DNA of 64,000 nucleotides from CAYSRM01 sp964475205. GTDB lineage: Bacteria > Verrucomicrobiota > Kiritimatiellia > UBA8416 > CAYSRM01. A program made the translations under genes and the position numbers. Positions 28,311-36,328 of the stretch are shown here, one piece after another; positions within the stretch are counted from its first letter, which is position 1; each line of letters begins with the position of its first letter. The stretch lies in the NCBI GenBank assembly GCA_964475205.1, contig CAYYVQ010000006.1, forward strand, positions 18,482-82,481. The letters run 5' to 3'. The notes beneath the pieces are model-generated. The model had not been told where the DNA came from, made no database searches, and was given only the letters and a program-made list of their open reading frames with translations.

Positions 28311-29365
28311 TGGGCGACCGTGTTCTGATGACAGGAAACGACGCTTTGGGAGAAGGTGCGGTCAGGGCAGGTTGCGACTGTTATTTCGGCTATCCTATAA
28401 CTCCACAAAATGAACTTACCGCATATATGGCAAAGCATATGCCGGAGAACAACCGTGTCTTTATCCAGGCCGAAAGCGAACTTGCGGCAATCAACATGGT
28501 CTTCGGCTCGGCGAGCGCAGGCAAAAGAGCAATGACATCTTCGTCCTCTCCGGGCATAAGCCTTAAACAGGAAGGCATTTCCTATCTCGCAGCCGCGGAA
28601 CTCCCCGCAGTCATAGTCAATGTACAGCGCGGCGGCCCGGGGCTCGGAAACATTGCTCCTTCACAGGCGGACTATTTTCAGGCAACCAAAGGCGGAGGGC
28701 ACGGAGACTACCACTTGATTGTTCTGGCCCCGCATTCGGTGCAGGAAATGCACGATCTGACTATCGAAGCATTCGTGCTTGCCGACAAGTACAGAAACCC
28801 CGCAATGATCCTCGCCGACGGCAGGCTCGGGCAGATGATGGAACCCCTGGTCCTCCGCGAAGGTCCGGCGCCTGCGCCACCCCCAAAACCATGGGCATTG
28901 ACCGGATGTTCAGGCCGGGAGCCCAATATGATTCGCTCGCTCTACCTGGTGGAAGGCGAACTGGAAGAGCTCAACATAGCAATACAAAAAAAATATCAGG
29001 ATATAACCGCAAACGAAATCCGCTACCGGGAAGAATTTGCCGAAGACTGCGATCTATTGCTGGTTGCCTACGGAACCAGCGCGCGGATCTGCAAGGCTGC
29101 AATGGAAAATTGCAGAAAACGTGGAATCAAAGTCGGACTGGTCAGGCCGGTTTCTCTATGGCCGTTTCCCGTTGAGGCCGTCGCCGGGTTCGCCTCGAAA
29201 GCAAAGAATGTCCTGGTTGTTGAAATGAGCGCGGGGCAAATGCTCGAGGATGTCCGGCTGGCAACAGGCGGAGCCGGAAACATCAATTTTTTCGGGCGAA
29301 TGGGCGGCGGGGTTCCGACCACAAAAGAGGTTGAAGCAAAAATCATGGACATTGCCGGAAAATAA
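28310..29365 (+). CDS. vorB: 2-oxoacid:ferredoxin oxidoreductase alpha subunit VorB
   Basis: Pyrimidine-binding (alpha) subunit of 351 residues. The opening MGDRVLMTGNDALGEGAVRAG, the FGYPITPQNE motif (about 24-33) and the stretch TSSSSPGISLKQEGISYLAA are hallmarks of VorB/KorA-type subunits. With the partner subunits it oxidatively decarboxylates a 2-oxoacid to an acyl-CoA and reduces ferredoxin, in the cytoplasm under anaerobic conditions. Branched-chain 2-oxoacids (Vor) are suggested by family resemblance. 2-Oxoglutarate (Kor) cannot be excluded. The start at 28310 is supported by AAGGAG ten bases upstream. Confidence 0.87.
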   Translation: MGDRVLMTGNDALGEGAVRAGCDCYFGYPITPQNELTAYMAKHMPENNRVFIQAESELAAINMVFGSASAGKRAMTSSSSPGISLKQEGISYLAAAELPAVIVNVQRGGPGLGNIAPSQADYFQATKGGGHGDYHLIVLAPHSVQEMHDLTIEAFVLADKYRNPAMILADGRLGQMMEPLVLREGPAPAPPPKPWALTGCSGREPNMIRSLYLVEGELEELNIAIQKKYQDITANEIRYREEFAEDCDLLLVAYGTSARICKAAMENCRKRGIKVGLVRPVSLWPFPVEAVAGFASKAKNVLVVEMSAGQMLEDVRLATGGAGNINFFGRMGGGVPTTKEVEAKIMDIAGK

Positions 29366-29385
29366 ACCTGAAAACAGGACTTTTT

Positions 29386-30144
29386 ATGCCAAAGCAGAAA
29401 ATCTATTCCAAACCGCGCGCTTTAAGAGATGTCCGCACACATTACTGCCCCGGCTGCGGGCACGGCATCGCACATAAACTTCTGGCTGAAGTGGTTGATG
29501 AACTTGAAATAAGAGAACGAACTGTAGGTATCGCCCCCGTAGGCTGTTCGGTTCTTGCCTATTTCTATCTGAATTTCGACGTCGGCGAGGCTGCTCACGG
29601 CAGAACCCCTGCTGTGGCAACAGGCATAAAGCGCGCCCTGCCCGACCGCGTGGTTTTTTCCTACCAGGGAGACGGGGACCTCGCAGCCATTGGAACCGCC
29701 GAAACAATCCACGCAGCTAACAGAGGCGAACCTATTACCGTGATATTCATGAACAACGTGGTCTACGGAATGACAGGAGGACAGATGGCGCCGACCACCA
29801 TGGTGGGACAGAAGACCACCACATCCCCATGCGGCAGGGATCCCGCCACCATGGGACCGCCAATCAGGATATGCGAACTTCTCAATACCCTGGACCGGCC
29901 GTACCACATAGAAAGGGTTGCTCTAGACGGCCCCGCCGGGATAAGAAAGACAAAACAAGCAATAAAATCTGCTTTCGTTGCCCAGACCAGGCATAATTCC
30001 TACGGTTTCGTTGAAGTGCTTTCCCCATGCCCCACTTATCAGAGGGTAGACCCCGCTGATGCATTCAAATTTGTAAAAGAGCAAATGGAACCGGTTTTTC
30101 CGGTTAAGGTATTTCGAAAAGAAGGAGAAGTCGTCAATGCTTGA
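29386..30144 (+). CDS. vorA: 2-oxoacid:ferredoxin oxidoreductase beta subunit (TPP-binding)
   Basis: Thiamine-diphosphate-binding (beta) subunit of 252 residues. Motifs in order are HYCPGCGHG (about 19-27), VGIAPVGCS, the TPP signature QGDGDLAAIG ending in FMNNVVYGMTGGQ (about 85-128), and SPCGR. The cysteines of CPGCGH are conserved in this family and may ligate a cluster or act structurally. The gene overlaps the gamma gene by 8 bp. Naming follows VorABCD usage. The substrate assignment is inferred from subunit similarity only. Confidence 0.86.
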   Translation: MPKQKIYSKPRALRDVRTHYCPGCGHGIAHKLLAEVVDELEIRERTVGIAPVGCSVLAYFYLNFDVGEAAHGRTPAVATGIKRALPDRVVFSYQGDGDLAAIGTAETIHAANRGEPITVIFMNNVVYGMTGGQMAPTTMVGQKTTTSPCGRDPATMGPPIRICELLNTLDRPYHIERVALDGPAGIRKTKQAIKSAFVAQTRHNSYGFVEVLSPCPTYQRVDPADAFKFVKEQMEPVFPVKVFRKEGEVVNA

Positions 30145-30661
30145 AAGATTGCTGGTGGCCGGCTCAGGCGGACAGGGCATAATTCTGACAGGGAAAATGC
30201 TCGCAAACCTGGCCCTGGATAAAACCCCCCATATCACCTTCTTTCCCGCCTACGGCGCAGAAGTGCGCGGCGGCACTTCAAATTGCCAGGTCGTGTTTTC
30301 CGGCGCCGAAATCGGATCGCCGGTGTGCGACCGGTTTGACTCCATGATAATCATGAACCAGGCCAGCCTGGAAAAATTCATATCAAAAGCGCTACCGGAA
30401 TCCCTGGTGGTTATAAACAGCTCCCTGTGCAACGCGCCTTCCTCGCACGAAGTGGTGAAAACACCGGCAACAGATATTGCCAATGAAATGGGCAATATAA
30501 AGGTGGCCAATTTTGTCATGCTCGGCGCATATCTTTCCAGGCGACCGATTATTCAACCCTCCGCAGTGATAGAAAGAACCCGCGAAATGCTTGCCGGAAA
30601 ACCGGGAGAAATTGTCGACCTCAACCTGAAAGCATTCCAGGCCGGACTTGAAACAGTGTGA
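30137..30661 (+). CDS. 2-oxoacid:acceptor oxidoreductase gamma subunit
   Basis: Gamma subunit of 174 residues, with the glycine-rich opening LLVAGSGGQGII (about 5-16) and the CoA-side motif YGAEVRGGTSNCQV (about 38-51) that define the family. It completes the delta-alpha-beta-gamma set. Translation is coupled to the beta gene by the 8-bp overlap. The transcript probably ends shortly after, where the truncated BNR gene begins 26 bp downstream. Confidence 0.88.
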   Translation: MLERLLVAGSGGQGIILTGKMLANLALDKTPHITFFPAYGAEVRGGTSNCQVVFSGAEIGSPVCDRFDSMIIMNQASLEKFISKALPESLVVINSSLCNAPSSHEVVKTPATDIANEMGNIKVANFVMLGAYLSRRPIIQPSAVIERTREMLAGKPGEIVDLNLKAFQAGLETV

Positions 30662-30686
30662 GTTATGAATCATGAACATGGCAACA

Positions 30687-30773
30687 AGTGTGCATGTCAC
30701 TTCATCTCAACGACTTTGCTGGCCAGCCGATCTTGACGCATATCTACGCGCCTACACCCGGCTATCTGCGCAA
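30687..30773 (+). repeat. Inverted duplication, arm 1 (start of BNR gene)
   Basis: These 87 bases recur on the opposite strand at 31974-32060 with four mismatches over the 86-bp coding part. Three of the four change the encoded residue, each conservatively (M to I, I to V, T to S), and the frame stays open. The boundary AGTGTGCAT at the left is the same in both copies. Confidence 0.85.
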
Positions 30774-31578
30774 GGAGAATCGGTTTTACGTGTTCTGGCG
30801 CGGATCGAACTGGCAACCCACATTTTCCACCTCATCCGACGGCCGAAAATGGACTGAGCCAAAAACTCTCATCCAGGGAAAGGGAGCAAGGCCTTACACA
30901 AAGATTGTTGACGACGGAATCTCGTCGATCCATTTCGCTTTCACCGATGGCCACCCGAGAAAAGAGAAGAAAAACTCGCTTTACTACCTGCGCTACAAAA
31001 GTGGACACTTTTTTAAAGCAAACAGTAGCCTGGCGAGCACAATGGCTGCTCTGCCGATTTCTCCGGACAAGGCCGACAGGGTTTACGACGGAGGCGCCAA
31101 AGGCCGGGCCTGGGTCTGGGATATTGCCCTGGATAAAGACAGGCTGCCGGTCATCGCCTTTACGCGCCTTCCCTCCGAGACGGATCATCGATATTGCTAT
31201 GCCCGTTGGGATGGAGAGCAGTGGCTTGATGTTCAAGTAACCAGGGCAGGGAAATGGTTCCCGCAAACACCTGATGGAAAGCGAGAACGTGAGCCGCATT
31301 ACTCTGGCGGCATGGCCCTTGACCATGCTAACCCCTCCATCCTCTACGTCTCACGTCCGATGAAAGGAGAGTTTGAGATCGAGAGATGGCAGACCACTGA
31401 CCGGGGAGGAACTTGGCGATCACAAGCCATAACCCGGCAATCGAATGTGCTGAATGTAAGGCCAGTTGTGCCTCGAGGGCATACTGGCAGGACCTCCGCT
31501 GTTCTATGGATGTTTGGCAGCTACAAGCATTACACAAAATACAAGACCGGCATCAAATTGCTGACTATCCAAAATTAA
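30688..31578 (+). pseudogene. 5'-truncated BNR_4 repeat protein gene
   Basis: A 296-codon frame encoding a BNR_4-type beta-propeller (sialidase-like fold, usually secreted and polysaccharide-linked). Typical stretches are FWRGSNWQPTFSTSSDG (about 33-49), HFAFTDGHPRKEKKNS, the middle blade YDGGAKGRAWVWD and a C-terminal VLWMFGSYKHYTKYKTG. Such proteins normally carry a signal peptide and about 100 more residues at the front. Here a stop (TGA, 30673) lies just upstream and the only starts are GTG 30688 or ATG 30694. Without a signal it is probably a remnant. Its first 86 bases are duplicated in inverted form at 31974-32059. Its stop codon starts a dispersed repeat. Confidence 0.7.
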
Positions 31579-31684
31579 CCCGCAGCGCTCACACTTCTCC
31601 GGCAGAAACGTTCCATAGCACCGCCATTGCAAGCCAAAACCGCTCTATGCGAGTTCCCGATTCTACACATAATTCCGGGTCAAC
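31576..31684 (+). repeat. Dispersed element after BNR gene (67-bp repeat copy 2)
   Basis: It begins TAACCCGC, the TAA being the BNR stop codon. Positions 31576-31642 match 27393-27459 at 59 of 67 bases. A likely right end is ATAATTCCGGGTCAAC near 31668-31684, an imperfect inverted copy of the left ends seen elsewhere (CTAACCCGGATTATTC and CTAACCTGAATTATGC). Confidence 0.6.
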
Positions 31685-31914
31685 CTGGGAGACCGCCGGA
31701 TTATGCGCCTGCAACGAATACGTATCGCCATAAAGCGCGCCCTGCGCCGCTTCCGGCACAAAAACTGATGCCCGTCGCGCGGAAAAGTATTTTAAGTCTG
31801 GACTTGGCCGAAAAACTATCGCCAGGTTGCTGGATACTGAGAGCAAGCTTGACCGACACATTATTGATGCAGAAAAAGAGGGCCTTATTCAAAAACCACA
31901 GGAAACATTTGCTG
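31685..31914. other. Spacer with an unclassified open frame
   Basis: No recognised gene. A plus-strand frame without a start codon is open from 31734 to a TGA at 31938-31940 (68 codons). It has a protein-like stretch (KYFKSGLGRKTIARLLDTE, then DRHIIDAEKEGLI) that could be a gene remnant. Its last codons run into the element end at 31915. I could not assign it to a family. Confidence 0.4.
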
Positions 31915-32089
31915 GCCTGATCTATTCAACAACTTCGTGATGAAAGTGGGCATGTTGCTTTAGATCAATGGCTTTGCGCAGATAGCCGGGTGAAGGCGCA
32001 TAGACATGCGTCAAGATCGGCTGGCCAGCAAAGTCGTTGAGATGAAGTGATATGCACACTCGTAATAGATTTTTATGAATAGATCAGGC
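31915..32089. repeat. 175-bp TIR element carrying a BNR gene fragment
   Basis: Perfect 14-bp terminal inverted repeats: GCCTGATCTATTCA at 31915-31928 and TGAATAGATCAGGC at 32076-32089. Between them, inverted, lie 86 bases 95% identical to the beginning of the BNR gene (31974-32059). Reading on the minus strand, the captured frame stays open after the match and stops at the TAG inside the left terminal repeat. The segment CACGAAGTTG beside that end resembles TACGAAGTTG beside the element end at 36461. Confidence 0.8.
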
Positions 32090-32223
32090 TGGTAGCTCCA
32101 CCAAAAAATTCTGATTTTGTAGTTGTGCGTTTTTTTTGTTCCTGACATGTTGACTTCCAACCCCAATTCTCCTATATTCCCAAAAATAATTTGAATGCGT
32201 CGCTTCTTATAGGCTGGGCCTGC

Positions 32224-32300
32224 CTGCCCTCCCGAATGAGAGCAACGCAAAGTTTCGGAGGGCCCGCCCTCCTAAATGAGAGCAACGCGAACTTTTGGAG
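32224..32300 (+). repeat. Two direct repeats upstream of tRNA-Val
   Basis: Two copies of a 37-bp unit at 32224-32260 and 32264-32300, offset by 40 bp. The unit has the core GCCCTCCTAAATGAGAGC and ends with TTTTGGAG directly against the tRNA acceptor stem. Inverted partial copies lie on the other side of the tRNA. Confidence 0.8.
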
Positions 32301-32376
32301 GGGGATTAGCTCAGTTGGCTAGAGCACTTGCTTGACATGCAAGGGGTCACTGGTTCAAGTCCAGTATCTCCCACCA
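32300..32376 (+). tRNA. tRNA-Val(GAC)
   Basis: A 77-nt gene with encoded CCA. The acceptor stem GGGGGAT pairs with ATCTCCC, including one G-T pair. The D arm is GCTC/GAGC, the anticodon arm CTTGC/GCAAG with loop TTGACAT gives anticodon GAC (valine), and the T arm is ACTGG/CCAGT with TTCAAGT. All arms pair properly, so it should be functional. It stands alone and is flanked on both sides by inverted copies of a short repeat. Confidence 0.96.
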
Positions 32377-32482
32377 CTCCAAAAGGTCGGGCCGCAAGCG
32401 GTCCTCTCATTTAGGAGGGCGGGCCACTCCAAAAGCTTCAGGCGGCCTGACGGCAGCCTTTCGCATTTAGGAGGGCGGGCCA
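32377..32482 (-). repeat. Two repeat copies downstream of tRNA-Val, inverted
   Basis: Two units at 32377-32426 and 32427-32482 begin CTCCAAAAG and end CATTTAGGAGGGCGGGCC. They are reverse-complement versions of the upstream units. The match between 32262-32282 and 32404-32426 is nearly perfect over about 22 bp. The middle of each unit differs (GTCGGGCCGCAAGC against CTTCAGGCGGCCTGACG) and is itself hairpin-like. Confidence 0.78.
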
Positions 32483-32507
32483 TCCTGTTTGCGGGTGATA
32501 AACACCG

Positions 32508-33317
32508 CTACGGCCGGGGGCGGGGCAGGGTTCTGAATGTTTTGGGCGAGACGCCGGTCGCTTTTTTGAAAACTTTCGAGAGATGGAACCCGTCGGCGAA
32601 ACCCAGGTCGGCGGCAATCACCTCCAGCGTGTCGTTGCCGTGCCAGAGCCGTTCCTTGGCTTTCTCGATGCGTCTGCGTTGACGGTACCGGGCCGGGGAA
32701 ATGCCCATGTGTTCGATGAACAGGCGTGTAAACCGGGTTCGTTCCAAATGGGTTAGAGCGGCCAGTTCCGCAACGCTTACCTTCTCGTTCAAGCGGATGT
32801 TCATGCGTTCCAGCGCCGTTCGGATTCTCTGCAAACCCTCGCGCTTGCGTGTCATGGCGTCCGGATCCGCCGTGCGCACGATCGGCGCCAGAAGCTGGAG
32901 CAGCAGTCCGTTGACTTCAAAAGTCTCGCCGGGGCCGCCGCTGCCACGGGCCGTACGAATGCGATCCATCAATTCCAAGGCGAATGCGGGCTCCACACGC
33001 GCTTCGTATTGGCACGGGAGCCAGTCGAAAAGCTGCGTGCCCCCGAACAGCTCGGCGCGGAAATGAACCCAATGCTGCATGAGCCGTTTCGGGCAACGGT
33101 GCGAAATGGTCGTATGCGCAGGAATGGCGTGCAGGAACCCCGGTCGCAGTTTGTAGTCGCGTCCATGATGGGTTACGATGCCAAACCCCGACTCCGCATA
33201 GTACAGGCGGCATACATCGTCGCTGTAGTTGTCGTGATTCCAACGCGGCGTCAACAGCGACCGCTTGCAGACGGTCACCTCAATGCGCAACGACGACAGA
33301 ATGGGATCACATGCCAT
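32508..33317 (-). CDS. AraC-family transcriptional regulator
   Basis: Protein of 269 residues with an N-terminal cupin-like sensing domain (about 1-150, with HAIPAHTTISHRC) and a C-terminal double helix-turn-helix (about 175-265). Characteristic stretches are VAELAALTHLERTRFTRLF, GISPARYRQRRRIEKAKERL and IAADLGFADGFHLSKVFKKATGVSP. I chose the ATG at 33317 (MACDPILSS) because AAAGG lies seven bases upstream. The frame is open to 33431. It is transcribed divergently from the UroD-like gene at 33590 and is the obvious candidate regulator of it, probably sensing a small sugar-related ligand. Confidence 0.87.
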   Translation of the reverse strand: MACDPILSSLRIEVTVCKRSLLTPRWNHDNYSDDVCRLYYAESGFGIVTHHGRDYKLRPGFLHAIPAHTTISHRCPKRLMQHWVHFRAELFGGTQLFDWLPCQYEARVEPAFALELMDRIRTARGSGGPGETFEVNGLLLQLLAPIVRTADPDAMTRKREGLQRIRTALERMNIRLNEKVSVAELAALTHLERTRFTRLFIEHMGISPARYRQRRRIEKAKERLWHGNDTLEVIAADLGFADGFHLSKVFKKATGVSPKTFRTLPRPRP

Positions 33318-33589
33318 AAGAGAGCCTTTCCTGAAACCTGTTCTCGCAAAAATATTGGCGCACAAATGTACATGTTTACGCGCCATGTGTCCATGGCCGA
33401 TTTTAGCGGGAGACGCTAGGGTATATTCCACTGTCGTTATCGGGCGTCTAAAACGATGAAGGCGGTGTCAGAAGTATTACGGACAATGACAACGGGAATC
33501 CGGTTGACGAGAGCGTGAGGCACGATAGGGAAGCCAGCTTTGACAGGACGACCTGCAATGAAAGGAGCGATGATGAAAGGGAAAGTCGA

Positions 33590-34825
33590 ATGTCTCTAAA
33601 ACAGGATCGACTGGTGATTCGGGAATTGGCAACTCGTGTGGCCGAGTTCGCTGCCGACCCGGATCAGGAGGGAAAACGGCGCTTGTGGCGCGCCTTGAAC
33701 GGATTGCGGCCGGAGCGGCCGATGGTTATGATCGCTCAGGTTCCCTGGCACGAGATGAATCAGGACGATGCGCTGACCTTGCGCTGCGAGGATCCCGGAA
33801 TCCGCGAGTACGAAAAGACATTGCGTAGAAGTCTGTTTCAGGCCGGGCATTTTCCGGTCGACAAGGTTGTCGAGCCTTTCGTCAATGTATCCAAGGCCAT
33901 CGAAAACAGCGCCTTCGGTATCCGGCAGCGCGACGAAACGGCCGTGAGCGATCCCGCCAATGCGATCGTGGGCCACAAATACGAAAACCAGTTGGAAACC
34001 GACGCCGATTTGGAGAAGATTCAGCCGCCGCGAATTGTTCATAACGAGGCCGAGACCGAACGACGTCTGGCCAAGGCGCATGAACTGTTCGACGGGGTGC
34101 TCGATGTTAGATTGCAAGGGGTCGGGTGCCGCTATCCGCTGTGGGACTGGATTGCGACATGGATGGGGGTTGAAAACGCGCTGTACGCGCTGGTGGACCG
34201 GCCCGATTTCATGTATCACGTGCTTGCGCGCATGACGGACAACTGTCTGAGCCAGATCGATCAACTGGAAGAGATCGGAGGGTTTTGCGAGCCGCAATCG
34301 GAAATTCACTGTTCCGGCGCCTATACAGACGATCTGCCCGCGCCTGGCTATACACCCGGCAAGCCGCGAGCCAGGGATTTATGGATGTATGGCATGGCAC
34401 AGATGTTTTCGAGTGTTTCGCCTGACATGTTCAGGGGGTTCGAGGTGGATTATATCCGCCGCATTTGCGAGCGGTTCGGACGGGTGTACTACGGATGTTG
34501 CGAACCGTTGGACGATCGCATGACCGAGGTGCGAATGATCCCCAACGTGCGCAAGGTGTCCATGAGTCCGTGGGCCAACCAGGAACGCGGAGCACGGGAA
34601 ATCGGCTCGGATTACGTTTTTTCGCGCAAGCCCAATCCAGCTTTGCTGGCCGGCGAACGGTTCGATGCGCAGGCTGTGCGCGTCGATTTGGAAGCAACGA
34701 AGGAACTCTGCGAACGGCATGGCTGTCCGCTGGAGTTTATACTCAAGGATATCAGTACGATACGCTACAAACCCGAGCGTCTGTTCGAATGGGCGCGCAT
34801 CGCCATGGATGTGGCACGTCAATAG
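33590..34825 (+). CDS. UroD-fold protein, distant MtaA-like
   Basis: Protein of 411 residues related to the uroporphyrinogen-decarboxylase/MtaA superfamily, in the longer branch often found next to AraC regulators and sugar genes in PVC bacteria. Supporting stretches are LWDWIATWMGVENALYALVDRP, the HCSGAYTDDLPA segment (near 245) and YYGCCEPLDDRM (near 300). The canonical H-x-C-xn-C zinc site is not clear, so chemistry cannot be asserted. The ATG at 33590 has AAAGGG upstream. The frame is open to 33515. Codon use appears more GC-rich than in neighbouring operons, a possible sign of transfer. Confidence 0.7.
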   Translation: MSLKQDRLVIRELATRVAEFAADPDQEGKRRLWRALNGLRPERPMVMIAQVPWHEMNQDDALTLRCEDPGIREYEKTLRRSLFQAGHFPVDKVVEPFVNVSKAIENSAFGIRQRDETAVSDPANAIVGHKYENQLETDADLEKIQPPRIVHNEAETERRLAKAHELFDGVLDVRLQGVGCRYPLWDWIATWMGVENALYALVDRPDFMYHVLARMTDNCLSQIDQLEEIGGFCEPQSEIHCSGAYTDDLPAPGYTPGKPRARDLWMYGMAQMFSSVSPDMFRGFEVDYIRRICERFGRVYYGCCEPLDDRMTEVRMIPNVRKVSMSPWANQERGAREIGSDYVFSRKPNPALLAGERFDAQAVRVDLEATKELCERHGCPLEFILKDISTIRYKPERLFEWARIAMDVARQ

Positions 34826-34916
34826 GTCGATCCGCCACCTTCAGCTCACGCGCCTGTTTTGCAGTTTGAGGCCAGCGGTTTCTCGTTATAGACGCGTTTA
34901 TTGTTTCGTACAGCTT

Positions 34917-35957
34917 TCAGTTTGTGGATTTTTGACGGTGTTCTTTTCCGTAACGGCATGCCTCATCGAGAAAGGCTTCTATGTTTTCCAGGGGCGTACC
35001 CTTTACGATGCCATTGCCTGCAGCAATGCACATCCGTCCTTCGTGACGATCGAACGTATCGATGAGAAACCTGACTTCTTCCCGCACCCCTTCGGGCGAT
35101 TTCTCCTGTAAAGTATGCTGCACGTCAATGCCGGACAGAAACGTTATCTTTCCGCCGTATGCTTCTGCTACCTCTTTTTCATCCATCGCGAATTTCTGCA
35201 CAGGGTGCAGCACGTCGACCCCCGAGGCAATCAGGTCGTCCATCAACGGAGTGTTGTTACCGCAACTGTGTAACCAGAAATGAAGGTTTCCCCTTTTTAC
35301 CGATTGAGAAACCCGGCAATAGAAAGGAGCAATCTGTTCATGGAAAACTTCCGGACTCATCATTGGCGATGTCTGATGCCCCAGATCGTCACTCGTCCAG
35401 AACCCGTCCGGACTGAACAGGCGGACAGCTTCATCAATATATGCACAGTAAGTGTTGCACAACGCCTCGTAAAGCCTGTTCAGGTTTTCCCTGTCCGTAT
35501 AGAAGTCGCATAGCAGGTTTTCCATTCCGCGTAGCCCCCACGGCATTTCAAAGAACAGGCGCCACCAGCCGAAAAGTATGTAGCGGTCATTCTTTCTGGC
35601 CTCCGCCACTTTGTCTGCCATGGTGTGCAGACCGGTATCGTTTTCTGGGGCGGGCAGTTTTTCAATAAATTCATCCAATTTGCTCCAGTCGTCGATAACG
35701 CCGCCGGAATCATGCCCGCCCGTTGCGCCCCATTCCCATGATAAATTCATGCTGTCGGGTTTTGCCGGGTTAGGCAAAAAGAACTGCTCCACATCTTCGG
35801 GATATTTGTCGAATCTGTTGAGTTCATCACCGTGGGTTTCTCTCAGGCCTTCGCCCCACCATTTGGCGCGCACCAGTGGTATGCGAGAGGGATAGTTCCC
35901 TTCGACTGCTTTTACAACTTCGTTTTTTGTTAGAGGTGCGATTTTTTCACCGCTCAT
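34917..35957 (-). CDS. UroD-fold (MtaA/CmuA-like) protein
   Basis: Protein of 346 residues of the uroporphyrinogen-decarboxylase superfamily. The motif WLHSCGNNTPLMDDLI (near 225-240) gives an H-x-C pair. A later cysteine in GRMCIAAGNGIVKGTPLENI takes the place of the third ligand, slightly shifted from the usual GC-x3-TP. The ATG at 35957 is preceded by AAAGGAG. A TTG six codons earlier is in frame but lacks a site. It lies 34 bp downstream of the deleted ThuA gene on the same strand and probably shared its transcript. It may act on a methylated or sugar-derived compound. The substrate is unknown. Confidence 0.75.
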   Translation of the reverse strand: MSGEKIAPLTKNEVVKAVEGNYPSRIPLVRAKWWGEGLRETHGDELNRFDKYPEDVEQFFLPNPAKPDSMNLSWEWGATGGHDSGGVIDDWSKLDEFIEKLPAPENDTGLHTMADKVAEARKNDRYILFGWWRLFFEMPWGLRGMENLLCDFYTDRENLNRLYEALCNTYCAYIDEAVRLFSPDGFWTSDDLGHQTSPMMSPEVFHEQIAPFYCRVSQSVKRGNLHFWLHSCGNNTPLMDDLIASGVDVLHPVQKFAMDEKEVAEAYGGKITFLSGIDVQHTLQEKSPEGVREEVRFLIDTFDRHEGRMCIAAGNGIVKGTPLENIEAFLDEACRYGKEHRQKSTN

Positions 35958-35991
35958 AGCCAGTTCTCCTTTCAAGCTTGTCCCACCGCCC

Positions 35992-36273
35992 CTATTCGCG
36001 GATTAAGTCGAAGTCCGCATTAACATGACCGAGCGAGGCGAAGAACATTCGCCCCTGACCAAAAGGCCTGGTCCGTGCCTGCACAATCAGGTCAGCTTCC
36101 TTCATCAGCTTCTCGTCAAGATAAACATCAACAGTATCGCTTACCTCCACTTTCATTCCGATTTCCTTGAGTTTATCCGAAAATCTTGCAGCGCATTGCT
36201 CCGGTTCGTGCCTACTCCATCCGCCCCACACTATAAGAGCGCTTTTCGTCGCGCTGAGTGTTGGTATATCCAT
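35992..36273 (-). pseudogene. Internally deleted ThuA-family gene
   Basis: A 93-codon frame whose first 57 residues match the start of the ThuA (trehalose utilisation) glutamine-amidotransferase-like fold (SALIVWGGWSRHEPEQCA) and whose last 30 match its end (RPFGQGRMFFASLGHVNADF). The central 100 or more residues, including the region with the conserved GWHGG, are missing. The junction lies near residue 57-60 (ADLIV then QARTRPFGQGR) and keeps the frame. The product would lack the core of the fold, so I call it a deletion remnant. Confidence 0.7.
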
Positions 36274-36328
36274 AGCTTTCCTCTTGCCGTGTAAGAATCA
36301 GAGCAAAATACAGAAAATAAATGGCGGG

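Noticed and set aside
31734..31940. Frame without a start codon containing KYFKSGLGRKTIARLLD
   Set aside because: It looks protein-like but has no start, no family match and runs into an element end. It is only noted as a possible remnant.
32300..32376. tRNA-Val as an att site of an integrated element
   Set aside because: No integrase gene and no second copy of the tRNA 3' end were found in the window. The flanking repeats are inverted, not att-like direct copies.
33590..34825. Calling the UroD-fold genes true HemE
   Set aside because: The sequences belong to the MtaA/CmuA-like branches, have regulators or context unrelated to haem synthesis, and differ in the active-site region.
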